A DNA stretch of 64,000 bases. It comes from an uncultured Alistipes sp. GTDB taxonomy: Bacteria; Bacteroidota; Bacteroidia; Bacteroidales; Rikenellaceae. Every line of letters starts with the position of its first letter. Position 1 is the stretch's first letter. Position numbers and translations under genes: made by a program. Positions 35,018 through 44,511 of this stretch are shown here, in pieces. Under the pieces are notes generated by a model. The model saw only the letters and a list, made by a program, of their open reading frames with translations, was not told where the DNA came from and searched no databases. The DNA lies in the NCBI GenBank assembly GCA_944323075.1, contig CALURC010000016.1:434001-498000 (forward strand), in the 5' to 3' direction.

Positions 35018-35460
35018 CTCTCCTCGTTCTGTTTTTCACGTTTCGTTCCATCTTCCGTTTTCTCCACAGACCGGCTACCGCACAACGGACAACCGTCACC
35101 CCCGTTATGTCCACTCGGATCATTAAACAACGACCCACACTCTTTACAGACAAACCATCCACTCGCATAATAGACCTTTCCACCTTCAATCACAAGCTGT
35201 CGTCCTTCGACAAAAGCTTTTGCCACCTTCTCCCGGGCAGACCGGTAAATACGGGTTAAGGTCGGACGAGAAACTTCCATTTCAACAGCGGCCGCCTCTT
35301 GGGTCAAACGTTCATAATCGCACAAACGAATCGACTCATACTCCTCACACAACAAAAAAACCACTTCTCGTTCCTCATCAGACAGGTTTTTCCCATAAGG
35401 TTTAAAACCCGACACAGCAGGTACGCAAGTCATTTTTCTGGATATTCTTTCTCGCCCCAA
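35014..35460 (-). CDS. DUF134 (UPF0251) HTH protein with C-terminal zinc ribbon
   Basis: 148 residues. The N-terminal part matches DUF134: MGRERISRKMTCVPAVSGFKP, CEEYESIRLCDYERLTQEAAAVEMEVSRPTLTRIYRSAREKVAKAFVEGRQLVIEGG, which includes a sigma-70-region-4-like helix-turn-helix. The C-terminal part adds a rubredoxin-like ribbon with two Cys-x-x-Cys pairs (VCKECGS, CPLCGS). I infer a metal-responsive regulator of the two cofactor-type genes it is coupled to. A palindrome sits in the promoter region and could be its binding site. Confidence 0.82.
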   Translation of the reverse strand: MGRERISRKMTCVPAVSGFKPYGKNLSDEEREVVFLLCEEYESIRLCDYERLTQEAAAVEMEVSRPTLTRIYRSAREKVAKAFVEGRQLVIEGGKVYYASGWFVCKECGSLFNDPSGHNGGDGCPLCGSRSVEKTEDGTKREKQNEER

Positions 35461-35484
35461 AGCTATTCCCTATTTGGTTTGTTG

Positions 35485-35507
35485 CAAATATAATGAACAT
35501 TTGTTCA
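35485..35507 (-). promoter_or_regulatory. Promoter box and palindrome upstream of the DUF134 operon
   Basis: On the minus strand TATATTTG (35485-35492) fits the -7 consensus. Directly upstream is TGAACATTTGTTCA (35494-35507), two perfect 6-bp arms around TT, placed where polymerase would sit between the two promoter boxes. A -33 box is not clear. Confidence 0.55.
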
Positions 35508-35620
35508 AAATAAAAAATTTTTACATACACTTTTCCAAAAGAGAACGACGAACAAAACCCAACAACACAAAAGCCACACGTTCCCCACTCATTCAAGACC
35601 AAATAAAAAACGAGAAAAAG

Positions 35621-35651
35621 CTTGTTTATCCGATCTTTTTTCTTTCCTTTG
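35621..35651 (+). promoter_or_regulatory. Probable promoter of the cold-shock gene
   Basis: CTTG (35621-35624), 19 bases, then TTCCTTTG (35644-35651), one base from TAnnTTTG. It would give a short AT-rich leader of about 25 nt. Confidence 0.5.
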
Positions 35652-35678
35652 TAAAGATTTATCTTTAATTTATTTTTT

Positions 35679-35879
35679 ATGAAAGGAACAGTGAAATGGT
35701 TTGATTCAGCCAAAGGTTATGGCTTTATCACAACCGAAGCAGGCAACGACATCTTCGTGCACTACACAGGTATCAACAAAGAGGGTTTTCGTGGCCTGGA
35801 AGAGGGACAGCATGTCGAATTCGAAGTCGGTGAAGGCAAAAAAGGAGAACAAGCTGTCAACGTCACCGTAATAGGATAA
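35679..35879 (+). CDS. Cold-shock-domain protein
   Basis: 66 residues, full length for a CspA-type protein. The two RNA-binding motifs are present: [21 protein letters not shown], with RNP1-like GYGFI and RNP2-like DIFVHY. The opening [13 protein letters not shown] is standard. It binds single-stranded RNA or DNA as a chaperone and is probably cytoplasmic. It is a single gene with its own promoter and a strong terminator. Confidence 0.95.
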   Translation: MKGTVKWFDSAKGYGFITTEAGNDIFVHYTGINKEGFRGLEEGQHVEFEVGEGKKGEQAVNVTVIG

Positions 35880-35923
35880 GATTCTGTATTCACCAAATAC
35901 CGATTTTTTCTATTCTTGCAAAC

Positions 35924-35956
35924 AGAAAGGGTGTGTTCAGAGAACACACCCTTTCT
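35924..35956. terminator. Intrinsic terminator between csp and lipoprotein genes
   Basis: AGAAAGGGTGTGTT (35924-35937) pairs perfectly with AACACACCCTTTCT (35943-35956) around a 5-base loop. It serves the cold-shock gene and possibly the convergent lipoprotein gene. Confidence 0.8.
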
Positions 35957-35977
35957 TTACGTAAGAAATCAGACAAT

Positions 35978-36550
35978 CTACTTCTTTTTCATCGGGACAT
36001 TGGGTTGAGCGGTAGCCGTAGAATCACAACATGTTGCAGATTTTACACACTCCTGCATTGCTCCGGAAAGTTCCATTGGAACATCCATATCATTAAACAA
36101 TGCGCTGGTAAAATTCGCGGGCGTTCCATAAATTGTTTTGATCTTTCCGGCCAAACATCCATAAAAAGCTGCAACCTGAGCATCCGTAACACTATCCGGT
36201 AATATTCCCGCCTGTTGCAACTGGCCAACGGGAAACAGCAACGGCAAGTTCTCGAAATTCGGACCTATCGTATAATCCAGACACGAAAGAATCACCGCAT
36301 TCAGCGTATCGGTTTTCCCGGTCAGTTTGTTGTACTGATTGTAATCAGGATAGGTTCCTTCGATGGTAGTCAGCACACACTGCTCGAGATTCTGATAATT
36401 CGCCTCTTCCATATGACGAATCGCAACTCGATCTTTGTGAGTACGGACAAGCTCACGAAGCTCTTCACGCTCCTTGTCGGTCCATTTACGGCTCTGACTA
36501 CAAGATGCGACCAACGCCACAGCTGCCAGAATAAAGATAATTTTTCTCAT
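35978..36550 (-). CDS. Small lipoprotein of unknown function
   Basis: 190 residues, not recognised. The signal MRKIIFILAAVALVASCSQ carries a lipobox, so the protein is membrane anchored. The body begins RKWTDKEREELRELVRTH, then is mostly helical with several Cys residues (EQCVLTTIEG, LSCLDYTIG, GCLAGKI, QECVKSATCCDS), which suggests disulfides in the periplasm. It ends in a Lys-rich tail. No operon partner is evident; the cold-shock gene is convergent. Confidence 0.75.
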   Translation of the reverse strand: MRKIIFILAAVALVASCSQSRKWTDKEREELRELVRTHKDRVAIRHMEEANYQNLEQCVLTTIEGTYPDYNQYNKLTGKTDTLNAVILSCLDYTIGPNFENLPLLFPVGQLQQAGILPDSVTDAQVAAFYGCLAGKIKTIYGTPANFTSALFNDMDVPMELSGAMQECVKSATCCDSTATAQPNVPMKKK

Positions 36551-36950
36551 GATCGATTAAATTAAAGTTATTAAAAGATTGTTTTCCCTTATTTTGCCGG
36601 TTAGCGACCGACTTGGTTCTATCCTTGCAAAAACCATACAAAGACAAAAATCCATCACAAAGAGCGCTCTCGGCTCGTGGAGCCACTTCCTCAGCAATCT
36701 GTAAACCAATCCATCCATATCCTCGTCGAAAAAGAACATGCTTAAATAAATAATTATCAAAAAATTGCCATTTTTAACACACCAAATTGTACAAATAAAA
36801 CAGAAAGCCAAAAAAGATAAGGGCTTTGTGTGTTTACCCAAACACGGTTTATGATACATAAAAGGCCGAAGGGAAATGAGTCGGCAGAAAGCGTTATTTT
36901 AGAAAAATATTGTACATTTGTTTTATACTAACCAATAAATCATTAGAAGG
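36551..36950. other. Intergenic region upstream of the GH78 gene
   Basis: No convincing gene; a 100-codon minus-strand frame (36557-36859) is Cys/Phe-rich and lacks a start signal. AGAGCGCTCT (36661-36670) is a perfect palindrome next to the small hairpin GGCTCGTGGAGCC (36672-36684). TACATTTG (36913-36920) is a good -7 box for the GH78 gene, 30 bases before its ATG, but with no clear -33 element. Confidence 0.5.
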
Positions 36951-39530
36951 ATGAAATTCAGACTATTCAAAAAAACTATTCCCAACCTTTTAGCTTTGGG
37001 AATACTCTTTACTTTCTCTTGTTGCGCGAAGCAGGGGAAACACGAAATTTGTCGGACTGATGCACTGGACAACCAGGCATGGGAATCTTCGACATGGATT
37101 TCTGTTGTTGATGCACCGGTAGTAACGGGTACCGTCGTCGACGGAACAAGAGCTGCCGATGGAGCCAACTGGTTTGTATCGACAATTAAAAATCCTCAAA
37201 AGGTGACCAGCGCTCGATGGATGACTTCGGCTCTCGGTGTATATGATATATATATCAATGGCGAGTTGATCGGGAACGAAATACTGAAACCCGGTTTCAC
37301 CCATCATGATAAAACAAAATTGTCATTCACCTACGATATAACCGATGCTTTCAACAAAGGTGCAAATGCAGAAAATGTATTGTCGGCACAGGTTACTCCC
37401 GGATGGTGGGCAGACAAGATCGTCACCCCTGCCGGCCACGACGGAATGATCGGCAAGAAGTGTGCATTCCGTGGTGTCCTCGAACTGACTTACGAAGACG
37501 GTAGCAAACAGCTTTTCGGGACCGACACCCAGAACTGGAAAGCAGGAATCGCCGGTCCGGTCACCCATGCCGCCATATTTGACGGAGAGGAGTACGACGC
37601 CCGGATACTTCCCGGTTTTGACACACCGGACAAGCTCTCTACCCCGGAAGTAAACGAAGAGTTCAAAGGCGAGCTGGTACCTTCAAACGGAGCTGAGATC
37701 TATTTCCGTGACGACTTGGCCCTCGCTCCTGCAAAAGCCTATGTTTGGGAAGGCGTTACGGATGCAAGCGACGAGGCTTTCGGTAAAATCGTGATTAAAA
37801 AAGAATACAAAGCCGGAGAACCAATGACCGTTAAACCGGGTGAAAATCTGGTAATCGATTTCGGTCAGAACTGTGCAGGTGTTCCTTCATTTGTATTTGA
37901 CGCAGCCGAGGGTACAGTTTTGGAGTGCATCACATCCGAGCTTTTGAATGACGGAAACGGAACTAAAAGTCGTGGAATGGATGGTCCGGAAGGTAGCGTA
38001 CACCGCCTGAACCTCAGAATACCCGACAGTGGAATGAAATTGAAATATACCTTCGGGAATAGTGCCGGCGACGCCACCTATCGTCCGAGATGTACTTTCT
38101 TCGGCTATCGTTTTGTCTCGATCACCGCTTCTGACGAGGTAAATATTAAAAAGATCGAGTCTATTCCGGTTACTTCCATTTCAAAAGAAATGGAGTGCGG
38201 AACCATCACCACCGGAAACGACATGGTGAACAAACTGATATCCAACACCCTGTGGGGACAACGTTCCAATTACCTCTCCGTACCGACAGACTGTCCGCAA
38301 CGTAACGAACGACTGGGTTGGACGGCTGACACACAGGTATTCACCGAAACAGGTTCATTCTTTGCGAATACCGCATCCTTCTTCCACAAATGGATGCGCG
38401 ACATGATGGACACCCAGAGTGAAACCGGCGGTTTCCCGGGCGTTGCACCGCTCAGCCAATATGGAAATGACATGATGCGTTTAGGATGGGCTGATGCCGG
38501 GATCATCGTTCCTTGGACGATTTGGAAACAGTTCGGCGATACCGAGATTATCGACCAGTGCTGGGAATCAATGGATAAATTCATGAACCATATCAACGAT
38601 ACCAAATACGACCACAACACATTGATTCCAGAAAACGGAAATTATCAGTGGGCTGACTGGTTGAGCTATGAGCCGCTGGAAAGTTGCGGAGGCGGAGCAT
38701 TCGGTAAGGATGGTCCTCTTCCCGAAACCATCGACTATTGGAATTACCTGAGTGCCTCTTATTGGGTAATTGATGCAGAAATGATGCGTGATATGGCTGC
38801 CGCAACCGGACGCGACGCTGCACGGTATGAAAAGATGGCCGCTGATGCCAAAGCATATATCAAGGATAAATTCTTTACTCCTGAAGGTAAATTCAAGACC
38901 GAAATCCTGAATACAATGCAGACTCCGGCATTATTTGCGCTGAAGAACGGAATTTTGGACGGAAAGGCTAAAGAAGATATGATCGCTCGTCTGAGACAAA
39001 ACTTTGCAGAGCATGACAACTGCCTGCAAACGGGTTTCCTTGGCACATCTATCCTTATGCCTACCCTTACGGAAAACGGCATGTCAGACATTGCATGGGA
39101 ATTGCTGCTTCAGAGAAAGAACCCCAGCTGGCTCTACTCCATCGATAACGGCGCAACAACCATCTGGGAGAGATGGAACAGCTACATGATTGAAAGCGGT
39201 ATGGGACCGAGAGGTATGAACAGCTTCAACCATTATGCTTACGGAGTCGTCTGCGAGTGGATTTGGGAAAGCGTTGCGGGTATCGCATCAGATCCGGCAA
39301 ATCCAGGTTTCAAACACATCATCATGAAACCGGTTCCGGACAAGAGACTCGGTTCGGTCGATGCTGTGTATAACTCTGCATCCGGGTGCATCAAAAGTTC
39401 GTGGAAATATGAGGGTGACAAATGGATATGGAATTTCACTATTCCTGAAGGCTGTACGGCATCCGTTACCCTTCCCGGTGAAACCGAAGCCAAGGAGTAC
39501 ACAGCAGGCGAGTATAGTGTGACTAAATAA
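36951..39530 (+). CDS. GH78 alpha-L-rhamnosidase (lipoprotein)
   Basis: 859 residues. A lipoprotein-type N-terminus (LGILFTFSCCAKQ) suggests surface or periplasmic anchoring. The order matches GH78: N-terminal beta domains (ARWMTSALGVYDIYINGELIG, NLVIDFGQNCAGVPSFVF) and the (alpha/alpha)6 catalytic barrel with PTDCPQRNERLGWTADTQVF, holding the general-acid Glu, then TTIWERWNSY with a second conserved acidic residue, and a C-terminal beta domain (PDKRLGSVDAVYNSASG). It removes terminal alpha-L-rhamnose from glycans. It stands alone, with an MmcQ-like gene 140 bp downstream. Confidence 0.92.
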   Translation: MKFRLFKKTIPNLLALGILFTFSCCAKQGKHEICRTDALDNQAWESSTWISVVDAPVVTGTVVDGTRAADGANWFVSTIKNPQKVTSARWMTSALGVYDIYINGELIGNEILKPGFTHHDKTKLSFTYDITDAFNKGANAENVLSAQVTPGWWADKIVTPAGHDGMIGKKCAFRGVLELTYEDGSKQLFGTDTQNWKAGIAGPVTHAAIFDGEEYDARILPGFDTPDKLSTPEVNEEFKGELVPSNGAEIYFRDDLALAPAKAYVWEGVTDASDEAFGKIVIKKEYKAGEPMTVKPGENLVIDFGQNCAGVPSFVFDAAEGTVLECITSELLNDGNGTKSRGMDGPEGSVHRLNLRIPDSGMKLKYTFGNSAGDATYRPRCTFFGYRFVSITASDEVNIKKIESIPVTSISKEMECGTITTGNDMVNKLISNTLWGQRSNYLSVPTDCPQRNERLGWTADTQVFTETGSFFANTASFFHKWMRDMMDTQSETGGFPGVAPLSQYGNDMMRLGWADAGIIVPWTIWKQFGDTEIIDQCWESMDKFMNHINDTKYDHNTLIPENGNYQWADWLSYEPLESCGGGAFGKDGPLPETIDYWNYLSASYWVIDAEMMRDMAAATGRDAARYEKMAADAKAYIKDKFFTPEGKFKTEILNTMQTPALFALKNGILDGKAKEDMIARLRQNFAEHDNCLQTGFLGTSILMPTLTENGMSDIAWELLLQRKNPSWLYSIDNGATTIWERWNSYMIESGMGPRGMNSFNHYAYGVVCEWIWESVAGIASDPANPGFKHIIMKPVPDKRLGSVDAVYNSASGCIKSSWKYEGDKWIWNFTIPEGCTASVTLPGETEAKEYTAGEYSVTK

Positions 39531-39670
39531 CGGGCAATAAATTGCTTTAAATTTCACCCCTGTTATTAGCTCAACAAAAGGATAAAGAATATCCGGTCCA
39601 ATCAATTTCAGAATCTTTTTAACCGGAGAAAGAAGGAGAAAGGCCGGAAAAAACGGAAAAGAAGAGCGAC

Positions 39671-39994
39671 ATGGACATCCTCGAAATTCGGGAATATTGC
39701 CTTTCGTTTCCCGGAGCAACGGAAACGACTCCATTCGACGAAACAACACTCGTCTATAAAATCGGAGGAAAAATGTTCCTGCTCACCGATATGGAAAACG
39801 GACAGTGGATCAATGTCAAGTGCGACCCGGATCGGGCCATCGAACTGCGCGAACGTTACGAAGAGGTGACTCCAGGGTGGCACATGAACAAACGGCATTG
39901 GAATACCATCCGTATCGATGGAGACTTGCCCGCACAACTGATCCGGGAATGGATCCGCGATTCATACGATCTGGTCGTCCGGATCCACAAGTAA
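39671..39994 (+). CDS. MmcQ/YjbR-like protein
   Basis: 107 residues, the usual length. MDILEIREYCLSFPGATETTPFDETTLVYKIGGKMFLL, then PGWHMNKRHWNTIRIDG and IREWIRDSYDLVV are characteristic of the YjbR/MmcQ double-wing fold. The family is sometimes described as DNA-binding but its role is not established. It lies downstream of the GH78 gene and ends at a strong shared terminator. Confidence 0.9.
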   Translation: MDILEIREYCLSFPGATETTPFDETTLVYKIGGKMFLLTDMENGQWINVKCDPDRAIELRERYEEVTPGWHMNKRHWNTIRIDGDLPAQLIREWIRDSYDLVVRIHK

Positions 39995-40019
39995 TCTTTA
40001 TCTAAAAGACTCTTAACGA

Positions 40020-40056
40020 AAGCGGGGCGCAATCGATAAAAGATTGCGCCCCGCTT
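40020..40056. terminator. Terminator between MmcQ-like and YeiH-like genes
   Basis: AAGCGGGGCGCAATC (40020-40034) pairs perfectly over 15 bp with GATTGCGCCCCGCTT (40042-40056), followed by CTTC. A strong bidirectional hairpin between convergent genes. Confidence 0.8.
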
Positions 40057-40157
40057 CTTCAATCAACCTAACTAATCAAAACACTCTATTATCATCAACT
40101 GTTCCGACATAACAACCGAAACAAAGTCTTTCTTCGATAGATCCGGTTATCCTGAAC

Positions 40158-41219
40158 CTACATCAACACAGGAACCAAATATTTAACCATCAGATATCCT
40201 CCACCCAATAACCATACGTACAACAATAAGGCCAACACGAAAGGACGCGCTCCTGCTTTACGGAACTTTTCGATACTGGTCTCGGCCCCGAGAGCAGTCA
40301 TGGCCATTGTCAACAAAAACGTATCGAACGAGTTGATAAAGTCAACAAGACTATGAGGCAGCAGGTCAAATGAATTGAAAGCGATTACGGCAAGGAATCC
40401 CAAAGCAAACCAAGGAATAGCTAAACGACCCTTTGCATCTGAAGAAACCGGTTTACGACCTGTACGCCTTCTATTCGCTGCACGTACAGCAGACACAGAA
40501 TACCCCACAATCAACAGTACCGGAACCAACATCATGACTCGAATCATCTTCACGATAATCGCAGAACCAGAAATTTCTTCGCCAAGTGCATTACCGGCAC
40601 CGACCACGTGAGCCACTTCATGAAGTGTTGAGCCTATATATAACCCCATTTGATCAGACGAAAGAGACAATACCCCGTTCCGATAGAGAATCGGATAGAG
40701 AAACATCGACACCGTACCGAAAATGACAACCGTCGAAACAGCTACCGCGGTTTTGTAGGGTTTGCTATGAATCGTCGACTCAGCTCCGAGAATCGCTGCA
40801 GCCCCGCATATTCCACTTCCGATCGAGGTCAACAAAGCAATACCGCGATCCATTTTCATCCACTTCCCGAGTTGTACTCCCAACAAGATAGTCGTCGTCA
40901 CGATAATCGCATCAATCAATATAGCCGGAAGGCCCACTGCCACGACATCCTGAAACGTAAGCCGAAATCCGTAAAGGATAATACCCAATCGTAATATTTT
41001 CTTCGAGCAAAACAGAATTCCGGGAACCCACGTAGCAGGAAGGCGATTGCGCAAACTATTTGCATAAAGCATACCCAAAATGATTCCGATAATCAGCGGA
41101 CTGAACGATAGATGCTTCATCACCGAAAAGTCACTGATATAAAATGCAGCACACGAAAACAGGGCGATCAACAACACGCCGTGTAACATATTCCCTCTCT
41201 GTTCACTCAATTTCATCAT
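40158..41219 (-). CDS. YeiH-type putative sulfate exporter (UPF0324)
   Basis: 353 residues with about ten membrane segments, the family length. Signature stretches include LIIGIILGMLYANSL, ILRLGIILYGFRLTFQDVVAVG, LTSIGSGICGAAAILGAE, IGSTLHEVAHVVGAGNALG and TMAMTALGAETSIEKFRKAG. YeiH relatives are predicted inner-membrane transporters, annotated as sulfate exporters without firm proof. Monocistronic, convergent with the MmcQ-like gene. Confidence 0.88.
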   Translation of the reverse strand: MMKLSEQRGNMLHGVLLIALFSCAAFYISDFSVMKHLSFSPLIIGIILGMLYANSLRNRLPATWVPGILFCSKKILRLGIILYGFRLTFQDVVAVGLPAILIDAIIVTTTILLGVQLGKWMKMDRGIALLTSIGSGICGAAAILGAESTIHSKPYKTAVAVSTVVIFGTVSMFLYPILYRNGVLSLSSDQMGLYIGSTLHEVAHVVGAGNALGEEISGSAIIVKMIRVMMLVPVLLIVGYSVSAVRAANRRRTGRKPVSSDAKGRLAIPWFALGFLAVIAFNSFDLLPHSLVDFINSFDTFLLTMAMTALGAETSIEKFRKAGARPFVLALLLYVWLLGGGYLMVKYLVPVLM

Positions 41220-41413
41220 AACCGATATACGTTTAACTGTTTTTGACTTTGCAAAAGAACCTTTTTTTCTTCGTTCAGACCAGACACAATTTGTTATGTA
41301 TTATAACCAAAAGTTATAATAAACACCCAACACATACCATATCAACATTTACCGATCTTCCCAGCCACTACCTATCGGGGCTTAAATCGCAAATAACAAG
41401 ATTCATACAAAAA

Positions 41414-41446
41414 AAGATCGGGTCGCCTTAAAGGCGACCCGATCTT
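41414..41446 (-). terminator. Intrinsic terminator of glyA
   Basis: AAGATCGGGTCGCC (41414-41427) pairs perfectly with GGCGACCCGATCTT (41433-41446) around 5 bases. The minus strand continues into a run of T residues (41409-41415), a classic terminator for the minus-strand glyA gene. Confidence 0.88.
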
Positions 41447-41471
41447 CAATGTTTATCTATTTAAGATATTT

Positions 41472-42752
41472 CTACCAAGCAAACAAAGGATATTGAGCCA
41501 TCAGTTCATTTACTTCTTTACGGACAGCTGCGATATTCGCTTCGTTCTCAATGTCAGAAAGAACACGATCAATCATGTCGACAATCAGTTCCATCTGCTC
41601 TTCTTTCAAACCACGAGTGGTAATAGCCGGAGTTCCAACCCGAATACCTGATGTCTGGAACGGAGAGCGGCTGTCGAAAGGCACCATATTCTTATTGGTC
41701 GTAATGTCTGCACGAACCAACACCTTCTCAGCCTGTTTACCGGTCAATTCCGGGAATTTTGTTCGCAGATCGATCAACATCAGGTGGTTGTCGGTTCCGT
41801 CTGAGACTACCTTATATCCACGTTTCAAGAAAGCGGCAGCCATTGCCTGTGCATTTTTCTTAACCTGTGTCTGGTAAACCTTATATGACGGATCGAGAGC
41901 TTCACCAAAAGCTACGGCCTTGGCTGCGATCACATGCTCCAGCGGACCACCCTGAATACCCGGGAAAACCGCCGAATTGATCATGGCCGACATCTTCTTC
42001 ACTTCACCTTTAGGGGTCTTGATTCCCCATGGATTTTCAAAATCTTTACCCATCAGAATCACACCACCACGCGGACCACGAAGCGTTTTGTGCGTCGTAG
42101 AGGTAACGATATGCGCATATTTGACCGGATTATCCAACAGACCGGCAGCAATCAGTCCTGCAGTATGAGCCATATCGACCATCAACAGTGCCCCTACCTT
42201 ATCGGCAATTGCACGCATACGGGCGTAATCCCATTCGCGACTGTAGGCAGAAGCTCCGCCCACGATCAATTTGGGTTTACACTCCAGAGCCAAACGCTCC
42301 ATCTCGTCGTAATCGATCCGACCGGTCTCTTCATTCAGTTTGTAACCTACAGCCTTGTAAAGGATACCCGACGTATTGACTGGAGATCCATGTGACAAGT
42401 GTCCGCCGTGAGCCAAGTCGAGTCCCATAAAAGTGTCCCCTGGTTTCAACACCGTAAGAAAGACAGCCATATTAGCCTGAGCTCCCGAGTGGGGTTGTAC
42501 GTTGGCATATTCGGCACCATAAAGTTGGCAGAGACGATCGATCGCCAGCTGTTCGACCTGATCGACAACCTCACATCCTCCGTAATAACGGGCACCGGGA
42601 TAACCCTCTGCATATTTGTTGGTCAGTACAGACCCCATTGCCTGCATCACCTGTTCACTCACAAAGTTCTCAGAAGCAATCAGTTCGATTCCATGCAACT
42701 GCCGCTGCTTTTCGTCTTCCAGCAGTTCGAATAGTTTTGTATCCTTCACCAT
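41472..42752 (-). CDS. glyA: Serine hydroxymethyltransferase
   Basis: 426 residues from [32 protein letters not shown], the canonical start; the upstream ATG at 42839 adds 29 unrelated residues. Motifs include [31 protein letters not shown] and the PLP-binding lysine in [12 protein letters not shown]. The enzyme interconverts serine and glycine, loading one-carbon units onto tetrahydrofolate in the cytoplasm. It is divergent from fabG, with a compact promoter region between, and is a housekeeping gene. Confidence 0.97.
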   Translation of the reverse strand: MVKDTKLFELLEDEKQRQLHGIELIASENFVSEQVMQAMGSVLTNKYAEGYPGARYYGGCEVVDQVEQLAIDRLCQLYGAEYANVQPHSGAQANMAVFLTVLKPGDTFMGLDLAHGGHLSHGSPVNTSGILYKAVGYKLNEETGRIDYDEMERLALECKPKLIVGGASAYSREWDYARMRAIADKVGALLMVDMAHTAGLIAAGLLDNPVKYAHIVTSTTHKTLRGPRGGVILMGKDFENPWGIKTPKGEVKKMSAMINSAVFPGIQGGPLEHVIAAKAVAFGEALDPSYKVYQTQVKKNAQAMAAAFLKRGYKVVSDGTDNHLMLIDLRTKFPELTGKQAEKVLVRADITTNKNMVPFDSRSPFQTSGIRVGTPAITTRGLKEEQMELIVDMIDRVLSDIENEANIAAVRKEVNELMAQYPLFAW

Positions 42753-42915
42753 AAGTTCTGTTGTTTTAAGTTTCACCGTCTCAACGACGCTCCAAAGGTA
42801 GTAAAAAAGAGCAAGAAAACCCGAGGTTTTATACGCCATCTCGAATAAATTCGTATCTTTGCGATACTCCGGTGCGAAACGGAGTCGTATTTATCAGTAA
42901 CTTAAACCATAACAA

Positions 42916-43662
42916 ATGAAATTACTCGAAGGAAAAGTCGCTATCGTCACCGGCGCCGCAAGAGGTATCGGAAAGGCCATCGCCATGCGATTTGCCGAAG
43001 AGGGCGCTTCCGTCGTTTTCACCGATCTGAAAGTCGATGAGAACTTCCAGAACACGGAAAAAGAGTTGCAGGCTTTGGGAGTCAAGGCAAAAGGCTACGC
43101 CTCGAACGCCGCTGACTTCGAAGACACGGCCAATGTCGTTGCCCAAATCATGAAGGATTTCGGACGGATCGACGTATTGGTCAACAATGCCGGAATCACC
43201 CGTGACGGATTGATGATGCGTATGAGCGAACAGCAATGGGATATGGTCATCAACGTGAACCTCAAATCGGCGTTCAACTTCATACACGCCGTAACCCCGA
43301 TCATGATGAAACAAAAAGGCGGAAGCATCATCAATATGGCTTCTGTCGTCGGTGTTTCGGGTAATGCCGGACAATGTAACTATTCGGCATCGAAAGCCGG
43401 ACTGATCGGCCTTGCCAAATCGATTGCCAAAGAGTTGGGTCCACGTGGTGTACGGGCCAATGCCATCGCACCAGGATTCATCATCACGGATATGACCAAT
43501 GCGCTCTCGGACGAGATCAAAGCCGAATGGGCCAAACAGATTCCGCTGCGTCGGGGCGGTACACCGGACGACGTGGCCAAGGTCGCTCTGTTCCTCGCTT
43601 CGGACCTCTCTTCTTATGTCAGCGGACAGGTGATCAACGTCTGCGGAGCTATGAACACCTGA
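42916..43662 (+). CDS. fabG: 3-oxoacyl-ACP reductase
   Basis: 248 residues, the standard FabG length. The Rossmann motif VTGAARGIGKAI, the NNAG motif (VLVNNAGITRD), catalytic Ser and the Tyr-x-x-x-Lys in CNYSASKAGLIG, and the ending SSYVSGQVINVCGAM are all typical. It reduces 3-oxoacyl-ACP with NADPH in fatty-acid synthesis. TATCTTTG at 42854-42861 is a good -7 box, without a clear -33 element. It stands alone before a strong terminator. Confidence 0.93.
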   Translation: MKLLEGKVAIVTGAARGIGKAIAMRFAEEGASVVFTDLKVDENFQNTEKELQALGVKAKGYASNAADFEDTANVVAQIMKDFGRIDVLVNNAGITRDGLMMRMSEQQWDMVINVNLKSAFNFIHAVTPIMMKQKGGSIINMASVVGVSGNAGQCNYSASKAGLIGLAKSIAKELGPRGVRANAIAPGFIITDMTNALSDEIKAEWAKQIPLRRGGTPDDVAKVALFLASDLSSYVSGQVINVCGAMNT

Positions 43663-43691
43663 TTCGTTATTCCGACAGAGGTAAAATACAC

Positions 43692-43730
43692 AAAAGAGGG
43701 TCGCTTGATGAGCGATCCTCTTTTCTTTTT
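43692..43730 (+). terminator. Intrinsic terminator of fabG
   Basis: AAAAGAGGGTCGCT (43692-43705) pairs with AGCGATCCTCTTTT (43711-43724) with one G-U pair, followed by CTTTTTT. Confidence 0.85.
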
Positions 43731-43823
43731 TCTGCGTGTTCTGCATTGCGGCCAACCAGAACCAGCTGATCATCGCCGTATTCGGGCCAAGCGCACACAC
43801 TTTACACTGAGGAATCTTTCGAT

Positions 43824-44357
43824 TTACAACGCTTTCAACCGATCGATCAAACGAGGCAACAGCACCGGAAGCGCATGCTCCTGCTGGGCAGTATAGAAAT
43901 TTCCGTCAACCTCAGCCGCTTCATCCGTCGCTGTGCCGTGAACGATTGCCGGTTTGGCCAACGGATGTACGGCCAATCGCCGTCCCTTTGTAACACCAGC
44001 CTTTTCAAACAGCAAGGCTGCGGCACAATGTCCGATCATGATCTTCCCTTTCTGTGCGAAATTCTGAAGAACCTGCAACATATCCACGTTATAGGGTTCT
44101 GCACTGTGTTCCTGAAATACGGGTACGGCATCGCCACACGAGAAGACCACTCCGTCGAATTCATCCTCATGCCCTTTCAGCCGGGCGACGACATCGTCGA
44201 CGATCAACCGGACTCCCGAATTGGTTTTGATCTCCGTTGTAGGAGCTACCGCATAGACCCGATAATCTATACCATTCTCATAAAACGTCTCCAGATACTG
44301 GAAAAGTCCCGAACCGTTGACCGGATTTACGGCCAACACTGCAATTTTTGCTGCCAT
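43824..44357 (-). CDS. DJ-1/PfpI family protein
   Basis: 177 residues from MAAKIAVLAVNPVNG; the ATG at 44381 is less likely. The class I glutamine-amidotransferase-like fold is shown by FDGVVFSCGDAV and the nucleophile elbow GKIMIGHCAAALLFEKAGV, with Cys in place. DJ-1/PfpI proteins include chaperones, glyoxalases and hydrolases, so the activity is open. The divergent HxlR regulator gene suggests induction by reactive electrophiles or oxidants, as seen for several HxlR-controlled stress genes. Confidence 0.85.
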   Translation of the reverse strand: MAAKIAVLAVNPVNGSGLFQYLETFYENGIDYRVYAVAPTTEIKTNSGVRLIVDDVVARLKGHEDEFDGVVFSCGDAVPVFQEHSAEPYNVDMLQVLQNFAQKGKIMIGHCAAALLFEKAGVTKGRRLAVHPLAKPAIVHGTATDEAAEVDGNFYTAQQEHALPVLLPRLIDRLKAL

Positions 44358-44511
44358 AGTCGTTTTTTTACGGTTAAACATCAGTTACAAAGAATAACTT
44401 TATTATTTTTGTTTACAAACATAGTGCAAATCGCACCAAAAACCAAGAAATAACCTAATTGTTAGATAGTTACAAGGAGATAACTAACCGTAAAAACCAG
44501 GCAGATAAAAA

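Noticed and set aside
36557-36859. 100-codon minus-strand open frame
   Set aside because: Unusual Cys/Phe-rich composition, no start signal, lies in the control region of two real genes.
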